From contig CANQCB010000020.1 in NCBI GenBank assembly GCA_947589145.1, positions 1-17,932 of the forward strand: 17,932 nt of DNA, written 5' to 3'. Of this stretch, positions 7,067 to 13,915 are shown in pieces. Made by a program: the position numbers and the translations under genes. The stretch comes from an uncultured Clostridia bacterium. GTDB lineage: Bacteria; Bacillota; Clostridia; Christensenellales; Pumilibacteraceae. Below the pieces are notes generated by a model that saw only the letters and a list, made by a program, of their open reading frames with translations, did not search any database and was not told the origin of the DNA. Every line of letters begins with the position of its first letter. The stretch's first letter is position 1.

Positions 7067-8971
7067 TTAATGCTTTATGGAGTTGAGCGAACCGCCGCAT
7101 ATAAGCATATTCTGCTGACGGTCGCCGCATTCGAGTCTGAGCGGAACGGTTATGTTTTTCGTCTCGTCCGCAAGAATAAATTTACGCGTTCCCACGCTTT
7201 CCACTGCATTATCTATGCGAAGTTTGTCGCCCGCGTCGATTTTATCATAGTCCGCCGCGTTTTCGAACACGAGCGGAAGTATTCCGTTGTTCATCAGGTT
7301 ATCCTTGTGTATGCGGGCAAAACTCTTGGCTATAACCGCTTTTATGCCGAGATAAAGCGGTACGAGCGCGGCGTGTTCGCGAGACGAACCCTGTCCGTAG
7401 TTTGAGCCTGCCACTATAAATCCGCCCTTCTTTTCCTTTGCCCGTTTCGGGAACTCCTTGTCGCAGTTCGACAGGCAATAGTCGGAAAGATATGGTATGT
7501 TGGAACGGTATGCAAGCAACGCAGCGTTGGACGGCATAATATGGTCGGTGGTAATGTCGTCGCCGAGTTTGATAAGCGCCTCGCCCGTCAACGTATCCCC
7601 GAGCGCGCTGCCCTTCGGGAAGGGCTTGATATTGTCGCCGCGAACGATTTCGATATTACGGAAATTTTCGGGCTTTAAGATGAGATTGTCGTTTATGAGG
7701 AATTTTTCGGGCATTTGTATATCGGGAATATCTATGCCCTCGGGGTCGGTTATAACTCCCGTGAGCGCGCTGACAGCCGCCGTTTCGGGAGAAACGAGGT
7801 ATACGTCGGCGCTCGGCGTGCCGCTCCTGTTGAAGAAATTGCGATTGAACGTGCGGAGAGAGACCGCGCCCTGTTTCGGGCTTTGTCCGTTGCCTATGCA
7901 AGGGCCGCATGCGCATTCGAGCACGCGTGCGCCCGCCGCGATTATGTCCGCAAGCGCGCCGTTTTCCGCCAGCATGGTGAGAACCTGTCGCGATCCCGGC
8001 GACACGGTGAGAGACACCTCGGGGCTGACCGTCTTGCCTTTGAGTATTGCCGCAACCTTCATAAGGTCGAGATAGGACGAGTTGGTGCAAGATCCTATGC
8101 AGATCTGATCGACTTTCTTACCCGCAAGTTCCTTTATCGGCTTGACGTTGCCGGGAGAGTGCGGACATGCGGCAAGCGGTGAAAGCTCGTCGAGGTCTAT
8201 GACGATATGCTCGTCGTAGGTCGCGCCCTCGTCCGCCGACATGGGGGTGTAATCTTCCCCTCTGCCCTGCGCTTCGAGAAAACGTCTCGTCGTTTCGTCC
8301 GCGGGGAAAATCGAAGTCGTTGCGCCGAGTTCCGCGCCCATATTCGTGATCGTCGCGCGTTCGGGTACGGTGAGATATTTCACTCCGTCACCCGTGTATT
8401 CCATAACCTTGCCCACGCCGCCCGCGGTCGTGAGAATTTCCAGAACTTTGAGTATGACGTCCTTTGCCGTTACGCCCTTTTTAAGTTTGCCTTTGAGTTC
8501 GACATTGACGACTTTGGGCATAATGAGATAGAAAGGCGCGCCGCCCATTGCAAGAGCGACGTCCAAGCCGCCCGCGCCGATCGCAAGCATTCCGATACCG
8601 CCGCCCGTCGGTGTGTGCGAGTCCGATCCGAGAAGGGTTTTGCCCGGCTTGCCGAACCGTTCGAGGTGAACCTGATGGCAAATGCCGTTACCCGGTTTGG
8701 AAACGTATATGCCGTGAGAAAGCGCTACCGACTGTATGTAAGCGTGGTCGTCGGCGTTGAGTTGGCTGGCTTGAAGCATGTTGTGGTCGATATATGCCAC
8801 GCTCCTCTCCGTTTTGACTTTATCGACGCCCGTGGCTTCGAATTGGAGATATGCCATAGTACCCGTCGAGTCCTGCGTGAGAGTCTGGTCGATTTTTACG
8901 GATATTTCCTCGCCGACGTTCATGTTGCCGCTGACAAGATGCGCTTTGATTATTTTTTGAGTAAGGTTCAT
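7067..8971 (-). CDS. acn: Aconitate hydratase, short single-chain form
   Basis: Aconitase interconverts citrate and isocitrate through cis-aconitate with a 4Fe-4S cluster. The 634 residues fit the short bacterial/mitochondrial-like group (TIGR01342-like) rather than the about 890-residue IRP-type AcnA. The three cluster cysteines are visible: C295 in GSCTNSS, and C355 and C358 in CGPCIGNG. Substrate-binding blocks include GSDSHTPTGGG (115-125) and, in the C-terminal swivel domain, GSSREHAA (528-535). GGAGGG immediately upstream sets the start. Homoaconitase or isopropylmalate isomerase are less likely because both domains are fused in one chain of this pattern. It is first in a long minus-strand run and has a strong promoter with an operator-like palindrome. 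Confidence 0.94.
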   Translation of the reverse strand: MNLTQKIIKAHLVSGNMNVGEEISVKIDQTLTQDSTGTMAYLQFEATGVDKVKTERSVAYIDHNMLQASQLNADDHAYIQSVALSHGIYVSKPGNGICHQVHLERFGKPGKTLLGSDSHTPTGGGIGMLAIGAGGLDVALAMGGAPFYLIMPKVVNVELKGKLKKGVTAKDVILKVLEILTTAGGVGKVMEYTGDGVKYLTVPERATITNMGAELGATTSIFPADETTRRFLEAQGRGEDYTPMSADEGATYDEHIVIDLDELSPLAACPHSPGNVKPIKELAGKKVDQICIGSCTNSSYLDLMKVAAILKGKTVSPEVSLTVSPGSRQVLTMLAENGALADIIAAGARVLECACGPCIGNGQSPKQGAVSLRTFNRNFFNRSGTPSADVYLVSPETAAVSALTGVITDPEGIDIPDIQMPEKFLINDNLILKPENFRNIEIVRGDNIKPFPKGSALGDTLTGEALIKLGDDITTDHIMPSNAALLAYRSNIPYLSDYCLSNCDKEFPKRAKEKKGGFIVAGSNYGQGSSREHAALVPLYLGIKAVIAKSFARIHKDNLMNNGILPLVFENAADYDKIDAGDKLRIDNAVESVGTRKFILADETKNITVPLRLECGDRQQNMLICGGSLNSIKH

Positions 8972-8992
8972 AGTCCCTCCGAGTTGACCTAT

Positions 8993-9011
8993 TGCGTTGT
9001 AAAACTACGCA
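8993..9011. promoter_or_regulatory. Operator-like imperfect palindrome at the acn start site
   Basis: TGCGT (8993-8997) and ACGCA (9007-9011) flank a core with further symmetry (GT/AC), seven of nine positions matching. It spans the predicted acn transcription start (about 9006) and abuts the -10, where a repressor would act. The binding protein is unknown. Confidence 0.45.
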
Positions 9012-9012
9012 T

Positions 9013-9041
9013 ATTATAGAAAAAAACAACTCAAAAGTCAA
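9013..9041 (-). promoter_or_regulatory. Sigma-A promoter of acn
   Basis: TTGACT (9041-9036), a 17-nt spacer and TATAAT (9018-9013) on the minus strand. The expected start is near 9006, giving a 35-nt leader with GGAGGG. Confidence 0.87.
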
Positions 9042-9051
9042 TCGTTTGAGG

Positions 9052-9080
9052 TTGCGTTTTGATCGCAAATAAGGTATACT
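9052..9080 (+). promoter_or_regulatory. Promoter of the 9087 operon (leaderless)
   Basis: TTGCGT (9052-9057), a 17-nt spacer and TATACT (9075-9080). The expected start is 9087, the A of the ATG. It is divergent from the acn promoter, whose -35 starts 11 nt away. Confidence 0.65.
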
Positions 9081-9086
9081 TATGAT

Positions 9087-9347
9087 ATGGTTAAAATCTG
9101 GGTTAAAACCAACTTGAATAAAAAGATAACGAAAAGCGAAATATTCGTTTTCGAAGGCAAGTATGAGGAGACGCGTTTCGAGGAATATGTGCGCGAGATC
9201 TGCAACGATATGGACATTCCCACGCCCGTAGTGCTCTCCTCTCACGTTTCCGCTTTCACTCGGTATAATATTTCGAGATTCAAAAAGGGCGACTTTGTAG
9301 AAAGCGTGGATTTTGACGAACTTTCGTTGGAAAATTGTAAGGTTTGA
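9087..9347 (+). CDS. Small conserved-looking protein of unknown function
   Basis: This 86-residue soluble protein has no motif I can name. It begins with a beta-strand (MVKIWVKTNL), has a central helix rich in acidic residues with two cysteines later (C39 in VREICNDMD and C84), and a patch (RFKKGDFVESVDFDELSLE) that may be a short beta hairpin. I have an impression that similar short proteins occur in other Clostridia, but cannot verify it. There is no Shine-Dalgarno; a -10 hexamer ends 6 nt before the ATG, predicting a leaderless mRNA. It is followed after 6 nt by a membrane protein and then a sirtuin, so the three probably form one operon. Confidence 0.75.
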   Translation: MVKIWVKTNLNKKITKSEIFVFEGKYEETRFEEYVREICNDMDIPTPVVLSSHVSAFTRYNISRFKKGDFVESVDFDELSLENCKV

Positions 9348-9353
9348 GACCGA

Positions 9354-9740
9354 ATGGATAATATGGACGACATTTATAATACCGAACTCTATACGGAGTT
9401 TTCGGACCTTCCGAAAGCGACGCAAAAGGCTTTTTATGCCGAATTTCGCAAGTCGGGCAAAGAGGAGAACAAGGTTTATATTCTGGGTATCGTCGTGCCC
9501 GTTGTTTTTGTCGCCGTCATTTGCGGGTTTTTGATCGCCTCGATTTTTCTCTATATCTTCCGAGGCATGGATCTCCTCTTCGTGTCCATGCTTATATGCG
9601 CCTGCCTCGTCCTGCTCGGCTTTATTATCGTGAAGGCATGGCTGGACAGGGTCAAAACCGAACACGAATTGAGATTTTCGCATTGGCTCAAAGTCAACAA
9701 GCATGTGATTGCCGAGTTAAAGGCCGGGGGAAAGAAATAA
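9354..9740 (+). CDS. Small two-helix membrane protein, unknown function
   Basis: This 128-residue protein has an acidic soluble N-terminal part (about 1-40), two hydrophobic segments (about 42-69, VYILGIVVPVVFVAVICGF onward, and about 73-92), and a charged C-terminal region (about 93-128). The topology is a membrane hairpin with both ends on the same side. No family is recognised. The ribosome site is modest. ATGs at 9354 and 9363 are both possible starts. It sits 6 nt after the unknown 86-residue gene and 5 nt before the sirtuin gene, so co-expression is likely. Confidence 0.75.
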   Translation: MDNMDDIYNTELYTEFSDLPKATQKAFYAEFRKSGKEENKVYILGIVVPVVFVAVICGFLIASIFLYIFRGMDLLFVSMLICACLVLLGFIIVKAWLDRVKTEHELRFSHWLKVNKHVIAELKAGGKK

Positions 9741-9745
9741 TCGGA

Positions 9746-10489
9746 ATGAATATGAACGATAAAATCAAACAATTCGCGGATATTGTTTCGAAGAGCGATA
9801 ATATAGTTTTCTTCGGCGGCGCGGGCGTGTCTACCGAGAGCGGCATACCCGACTTTCGCTCGGCGGGCGGAGTGTTTTCGGGCGCGAGCGAGGAGCTTTC
9901 GCCCGAGGAGATCGTCTCGCACGGGTACTTTATGGCGCACCCCGACCGCTTTTATAAGTTCTATCGGGAGCGCATGATATTCCCCGACGCTCAGCCCAAC
10001 GCCGCGCACAGATATATTGCCAAGCTCGAAAAGGCGGGCAAACTTTCCGCCGTCGTTACGCAAAATATCGACGGACTGCATCAGGCGGCGGGCAGCAAAA
10101 GAGTGTTCGAACTTCACGGCAGCATTCACCGCAACTATTGCATGAGGTGCGGCAAGTTCCACGGGCTCGACGCTATTCTGTCCTCTCGCGACGTGCCGCG
10201 CTGCGACTGCGGAGGTATTATCAAGCCCGACGTCGTACTTTACGGAGAGGGGCTGGACGAGGAAGTCGTGACGGGCGCGATCGACGCCATATCCCGCGCG
10301 GATACGCTCATAATCGGCGGCACTTCCCTCGTCGTCTACCCCGCCGCAAGTTTTATCGACTTCTTCCGCGGCAAGCACCTCGTTATCGTCAACAAGTCAA
10401 GGACGTACGCCGACGGCAGAGCCGAGCTCGCCTTCAACGAAAATATCGGCGAGGTGTTCTCTGCGCTGGATAAACTCGGCGGCGCGTAA
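9746..10489 (+). CDS. cobB: NAD-dependent protein deacylase, Sir2 family
   Basis: Sirtuins remove acetyl or other acyl groups from lysines using NAD. The 247-residue protein carries the full catalytic set: GAGVSTESGIPDFRS (26-39) for NAD binding, TQNIDG (105-110), and the catalytic histidine H124 in FELHGS. A zinc ribbon is formed by C132/C135 (CMRC) and C153/C155 (CDC). The C-terminal Rossmann part has GGTSLVVYPAA and IVNKS. The start is ambiguous between ATGs at 9746 and 9752; upstream in-frame codons lie inside the preceding gene and lack homology. It is the third gene of the 9087 operon and is followed by a strong bidirectional terminator. Substrate preference (acetyl or other acyl) cannot be read from sequence here. 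Confidence 0.93.
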   Translation: MNMNDKIKQFADIVSKSDNIVFFGGAGVSTESGIPDFRSAGGVFSGASEELSPEEIVSHGYFMAHPDRFYKFYRERMIFPDAQPNAAHRYIAKLEKAGKLSAVVTQNIDGLHQAAGSKRVFELHGSIHRNYCMRCGKFHGLDAILSSRDVPRCDCGGIIKPDVVLYGEGLDEEVVTGAIDAISRADTLIIGGTSLVVYPAASFIDFFRGKHLVIVNKSRTYADGRAELAFNENIGEVFSALDKLGGA

Positions 10490-10551
10490 CCTCGGTGCGC
10501 CCGATAATCCGTGCGGCGCTCCCCGTGCGATATATGTTCATATTGGCAAGT

Positions 10552-10579
10552 AAAACGGCTCGTAACGAGCCGTTTTTTA
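10552..10579. terminator. Bidirectional terminator after the sirtuin gene
   Basis: A perfect 11-bp stem (10552-10562 with 10566-10576) with a 3-nt TAA loop carries T-runs on both strands. It ends the 9087-10489 operon on plus and the membrane-protein gene (stop at 10596) on minus. Confidence 0.92.
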
Positions 10580-10595
10580 TTGTCCGTAATCTTGT

Positions 10596-11210
10596 CTATT
10601 TCACGCTGTTTTCCCCGTCGGCGAGGTTTTCGCTTTCGGGTTGTTTTGCTTCGGCGGGGGTTGCCGCGGACTTACGTTTGCGGAAGATCAGCTTAAACAG
10701 GGTGCGAACGAAGGGTTGAATGAAGAAGAGCTGGGTGAAGAAAGCGAAAGGCAGGTTGAAGCAAACGAGTTTGAGCCAATCGGCAAGCAGGGCGAAGAAG
10801 TTAAAACCGCCGTAGTAGGGATAGTAGAATATGGCGGCGAGAAAACTCATGGACGGGCACATAAGCGCCACGGTTGCGCATATTATCGCCGTTTCGAAGA
10901 GTACGGGGTGGGTTTTTTGAGGGTCGAAGAGCCTACGCGCCAAGCGGAAGGAGCAAGGGCTGCCCATGACTACTTCGAGGGTGTAGGCGAAGGCAAACTC
11001 GATAAGCACCACCGTCCACACGGGGAGATAGTTACCGAACATATACACTCCCCCGTTCGCGGCTATGGCGTCGGGGACGGACGCAGTGCCCGTCACTGCC
11101 GTAAGGGTAGCGGCGTTCACCACAAAGAGGCTGTAAAACACATACGCATGTACGGTTATTACCACGGTGATAAGTGCGAAGATCATTCGCTGAAATTGGT
11201 TTTGAGGCAT
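10596..11210 (-). CDS. Four-helix membrane protein, possibly DUF2798-like
   Basis: This 204-residue protein has four hydrophobic segments (about 8-34, 60-82, 105-130, 138-166) and a hydrophilic tail rich in K, A, P and E (about 172-204). The opening QNQFQRMIFALITVVITVHAYVF segment resembles the repeat of DUF2798-type small membrane proteins of Bacillota; I hold this assignment loosely. AAAGGAG upstream gives a strong ribosome site at the 11210 start. A promoter 92 nt upstream reads into a leader with an intrinsic terminator just before the ribosome site, so expression is probably controlled by attenuation or depends on readthrough from the ABC-F gene. Function and substrate are unknown. Confidence 0.75.
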   Translation of the reverse strand: MPQNQFQRMIFALITVVITVHAYVFYSLFVVNAATLTAVTGTASVPDAIAANGGVYMFGNYLPVWTVVLIEFAFAYTLEVVMGSPCSFRLARRLFDPQKTHPVLFETAIICATVALMCPSMSFLAAIFYYPYYGGFNFFALLADWLKLVCFNLPFAFFTQLFFIQPFVRTLFKLIFRKRKSAATPAEAKQPESENLADGENSVK

Positions 11211-11228
11211 TAGTTACTCCTTTGAGGC

Positions 11229-11263
11229 AAAAAAATCAGCCGAAAGTGTGAACCTTCGGCTGA
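11229..11263 (-). terminator. Intrinsic terminator / attenuator before the 11210 gene
   Basis: On the minus strand a stem of up to 12 bp (11263-11252 with 11247-11236) closes a 4-nt loop and is followed by seven T (11235-11229). It lies after the ABC-F gene but downstream of a good promoter and only about 10 nt before the Shine-Dalgarno of the membrane-protein gene, so it can act as ABC-F terminator and as an attenuator. Confidence 0.85.
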
Positions 11264-11301
11264 ACGATTATACGCCTCGATATTTACTTATTTCATCTGT
11301 A

Positions 11302-11330
11302 ATTATACCGCTTTCCGCCCGAAAAATCAA
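11302..11330 (-). promoter_or_regulatory. Promoter upstream of the attenuator
   Basis: TTGATT (11330-11325), a 17-nt spacer and TATAAT (11307-11302) on the minus strand. The predicted start is about 11295, next to an ATG-AAA-TAA triplet series (11296-11288). A second TATAAT (11272-11267) lies closer but has a poor -35. Confidence 0.75.
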
Positions 11331-11365
11331 GCGAAAAGCGCGGACGTGCCGTGAATTTTATTCCC

Positions 11366-12940
11366 TTATCTCTCGATAAACTCGTCGTACGTCGTATCTT
11401 TATCGAACACTTTCTGCCCGCCTTCGATGTCTATTATGCGGGTGCATACCGTCTGAACAAGCTCGTGGTCGTGAGATATGAGAAGGACGGGACCTTTGAA
11501 GTTGATCAGTCCCTTATTGAGCGAGGTTATGGATTCGAGATCGAGGTGGTTGGTAGGCTCGTCCAGCAGGAGAAAGTTGCCCTGTTCGAGCATCATTTTG
11601 GCGAGCATGCATCTCACCTTTTCGCCGCCCGAAATGACTTTTGCCTTTTTGAGCGCTTCCTCTTTGGAAAACAGCATTCTGCCCAGCCAGCCGCGCAAAA
11701 ACTCCTCGTCGTGCTGTTTGGCGAATTGATCCAGCCAACGCACGAGGGTGAGGTCCACGCCGTCGAAATAGTCGTCGTAGTTTTGCGGCATATACGACGG
11801 AATGACCGTGCTTCCCCACTTGACCGTGCCTTTGTCCTGTTTTTCCTTGCCCATGAGCACGTCGAAGAGCATGGAGAGGGTGTTGCCGTTTTCGGATATG
11901 AAACCGATCTTATCCCCCTCTTTCACCGTGAAATATATGTCCTTGAAAAATCCGTCCTTTGAAAGCCCTTCCACTTTGAGCAATTCCGCGCCGAGGTCGC
12001 GTTCGAATTTGAAGTCGACGTACGGATATTTGCGCGAGGAGGGTTTTATCTCGTCGATTTCGAGTTTTTCGAGTTCTTTCTTGCGGCTCGTCGCCGACTT
12101 CGCGCGCTTTGCGTTCGCCGAGAAACGGGCTATGAATTCGCGGAGTTCCTTTGCCCGCGCTTCCGCCTTTTTGTTCGCCTCTTTCTGTTGGCGGAGAAGC
12201 AGTTGGCTGGACTCGTACCAGAAGTCGTAGTTACCCACGTACATCGTGATCTGGCGGTAGTCCACGTCGCAAATATGCGTGCACACGCTGTTGAGGAAGT
12301 GTCGGTTATGCGACACGATAATTATGCAGGTGTCGTCCAAATCCATTAGATAGTCTTCCAACCAATTCGCCGTTTTTGCGTCGAGGTTGTTGGTCGGCTC
12401 GTCGAGAATGAGTATGTCGGGGTTGCCGAAAAGCGCCTGCGCAAGAAGCACTTTCACTTTGATCTTGGGGTCGATCTCGCCCATAAGCGAGTCCGCAAGG
12501 TCGAGAGAAATTCCCAGCGAACCGAGCATGGAGTCCGCGTTCGCTTCGGCTTCATATCCGCCGAGATCGGCAAACTCGGTCTCGTATTCCGCCGCCTTCA
12601 TTCCGTCCTCTTCGGTGAAATCTTCCTTCGCGTAAAGCGCATTACGCAATTCGTTAAGCTCCATAAGGCGCTTATGTCCCCACATTACCGTGTCGCGCAC
12701 GGTCTTGTCGTCGTAAGCGTTCTGGTTCTGTTGGAGCACGCTCATGCGCTCGTTTTTGGTGATGAATACTTCCCCTTTGTTGGGTTCGAGCTCGCCCGTC
12801 AGAATTTTAAGGAATGTGGATTTTCCCGCGCCGTTTGCGCCGATTATGCCGTAGCAATTTCCCTTTGTGAATTTGAGATTGACGTTCTCGAAAAGTATGC
12901 GTTGACCGAATTGAAGGGACACGCCCGTTACCTGTAACAT
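11366..12940 (-). CDS. ABC-F family ATPase with one degenerate ATP site
   Basis: ABC-F proteins bind the ribosome and act in translation or antibiotic protection; they have two nucleotide-binding domains (NBDs) and no membrane part. Here NBD1 spans about 1-245, an interdomain linker of charged helices about 245-300, and NBD2 about 318-524. NBD1 has an intact Walker A (GANGAGKST, 34-42) and Walker B with D180/E181 and H211, but its signature motif is replaced (EIDPKIKVKV). NBD2 has an intact signature (ISGGE, 436-440) and Walker B (D460/E461), but its P-loop reads SENGNTLSM without the lysine. It resembles YkpA/YbiT-type proteins; no resistance specificity can be claimed. GGAG 6 nt upstream sets the start, behind its own promoter. 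Confidence 0.9.
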   Translation of the reverse strand: MLQVTGVSLQFGQRILFENVNLKFTKGNCYGIIGANGAGKSTFLKILTGELEPNKGEVFITKNERMSVLQQNQNAYDDKTVRDTVMWGHKRLMELNELRNALYAKEDFTEEDGMKAAEYETEFADLGGYEAEANADSMLGSLGISLDLADSLMGEIDPKIKVKVLLAQALFGNPDILILDEPTNNLDAKTANWLEDYLMDLDDTCIIIVSHNRHFLNSVCTHICDVDYRQITMYVGNYDFWYESSQLLLRQQKEANKKAEARAKELREFIARFSANAKRAKSATSRKKELEKLEIDEIKPSSRKYPYVDFKFERDLGAELLKVEGLSKDGFFKDIYFTVKEGDKIGFISENGNTLSMLFDVLMGKEKQDKGTVKWGSTVIPSYMPQNYDDYFDGVDLTLVRWLDQFAKQHDEEFLRGWLGRMLFSKEEALKKAKVISGGEKVRCMLAKMMLEQGNFLLLDEPTNHLDLESITSLNKGLINFKGPVLLISHDHELVQTVCTRIIDIEGGQKVFDKDTTYDEFIER

Positions 12941-12965
12941 ATTGAACTCCGATATTTTTTGAGCT

Positions 12966-12994
12966 ATTATACACTAATTTCACGCAAAGCGCAA
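12966..12994 (-). promoter_or_regulatory. Promoter of the ABC-F gene
   Basis: TTGCGC (12994-12989), a 17-nt spacer and TATAAT (12971-12966) on the minus strand. The expected start is near 12959, 19 nt before the ATG with GGAG in between. Confidence 0.78.
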
Positions 12995-13013
12995 CCGTTT
13001 GGCTCGCAAACGT

Positions 13014-13042
13014 TTGATTTTGCCGCCGACGTATGATATTAT
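13014..13042 (+). promoter_or_regulatory. Promoter of the 13049 gene (leaderless)
   Basis: TTGATT (13014-13019), a 17-nt spacer and TATTAT (13037-13042), with an upstream TG making an extended -10. The expected start is 13049, the A of the ATG. Confidence 0.72.
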
Positions 13043-13048
13043 AACGGT

Positions 13049-13828
13049 ATGGAAAACGAGAAAAAACGCCGCAAGGTCAACAATAATTATTACTTATCCC
13101 CTTTCGGCGAGGAATATCTTAATAAATGCGCGGTCAAGGCAAGCGTTTTCGCCGTCGTTGCCGCGGTCTTATGGCTGCCGTCGCTCATACTCTTTTTCGC
13201 TCCGGGTATGCAGTCGGTGATCTGGATGGTGGAAGCGACGCCTGCGTTCGTCGTTTACATGCTGTTGTTTTTCTTCGTCGGGATCGCGCAAGCCGTGTGT
13301 GCGGTCATGAGTTTTTTCGGATTCAAGATCCGAAAGGAAGTCAAGCAGGTTTCCGCGCCGACGTTCGGGTTCGCAAAAACCTCGTACAACGGCATACTCA
13401 TAACCGCCGTTTTCGCAAGCGCGTTGGTCGTGTTCCAAATCGTCATTCTCGTCGGCTATCATATCGCGCTCGGGAGCGGATATATCGAGGCGCTCGTGAA
13501 TATCTATCAACAAGATCTGTCGGAAGCAACCCTTGCCGTTGACGTCATAGGTATCGTTATGGCGGCGCTGTATGCTCTTGACGCCGCCGCGGATTGGGTA
13601 TATTACGGATATACGTTCCGCGTTAACCGCACCATGCAACTCGTCTGCCCCGACGAGCCGCAGACCGCCGAGGAAAAGCGAGCGAATAAAAAACGGGAGC
13701 TCGACGCCGCCGCGCGCCGTCACCCTTTTTGGCTCAGTTCGGAAGAAAAGGAACTCGGCAAGCGCGAATTCGAAGATTATGACGAAAACGAGGACGGCGA
13801 GGATAACAAAGAGGATAAAAACAAATAA
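13049..13828 (+). CDS. Four-helix membrane protein with acidic tail, unknown function
   Basis: This 259-residue protein has a basic N-terminus (KKRRK) and four hydrophobic segments (about 31-51, 67-92, 113-140, 160-188). It ends in a long soluble C-terminus with a strongly acidic stretch rich in E and D (DYDENEDGEDNKEDKNK). By the positive-inside rule the N-terminus should be cytoplasmic, placing the acidic tail in the cytoplasm too. No family is recognised. There is no Shine-Dalgarno and the -10 ends 6 nt before the ATG, predicting leaderless translation. A perfect terminator follows, and the P-type ATPase starts next with its own -10, so the two are separate units although adjacent and co-directional. 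Confidence 0.8.
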   Translation: MENEKKRRKVNNNYYLSPFGEEYLNKCAVKASVFAVVAAVLWLPSLILFFAPGMQSVIWMVEATPAFVVYMLLFFFVGIAQAVCAVMSFFGFKIRKEVKQVSAPTFGFAKTSYNGILITAVFASALVVFQIVILVGYHIALGSGYIEALVNIYQQDLSEATLAVDVIGIVMAALYALDAAADWVYYGYTFRVNRTMQLVCPDEPQTAEEKRANKKRELDAAARRHPFWLSSEEKELGKREFEDYDENEDGEDNKEDKNK

Positions 13829-13850
13829 CGCGTTTTGCGATTTTTGACCG

Positions 13851-13879
13851 AGGATAACAGGAGACTGTTATCCTTTTTT
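13851..13879 (+). terminator. Intrinsic terminator after the 13049 gene
   Basis: A perfect stem of at least 9 bp (13852-13860 with 13865-13873) with a GAGA loop and six T (13874-13879). It lies 23 nt after the stop codon and rules out a P-type ATPase start upstream of it. Confidence 0.92.
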
Positions 13880-13903
13880 CGTTCTTATTTTTTCGGCGCG
13901 AAA

Positions 13904-13909
13904 TATAAT
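13904..13909 (+). promoter_or_regulatory. -10 element of the P-type ATPase gene (leaderless)
   Basis: TATAAT at 13904-13909 ends 6 nt before the ATG at 13916, so the expected start is the A of the ATG. The -35 is unclear; TTCTTA at 13882-13887 with a 16-nt spacer is the best candidate. Confidence 0.6.
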
Positions 13910-13915
13910 TGTTAT

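Noticed and set aside
6558..7130. A longer start for the Lrp-type regulator at 7130
   Set aside because: The extra 26 residues overlap the end of acn and do not resemble Lrp N-termini; the ATG at 7052 has a strong Shine-Dalgarno 5 nt upstream.
9521..9745. A longer sirtuin reading frame starting at 9521
   Set aside because: It overlaps the preceding membrane-protein gene out of frame, and the Sir2 fold begins right after 9746.
11260..11272. The second TATAAT (11267-11272) as main promoter of the 11210 gene
   Set aside because: Its predicted start would fall inside the terminator stem and its -35 (TGAAAT) is poor; the 11302-11330 promoter is much better.
13835..13915. An upstream start for the P-type ATPase at 13835
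   Set aside because: The segment contains a perfect intrinsic terminator and the -10 of the gene; the encoded 27 residues have no homology to pump N-termini.
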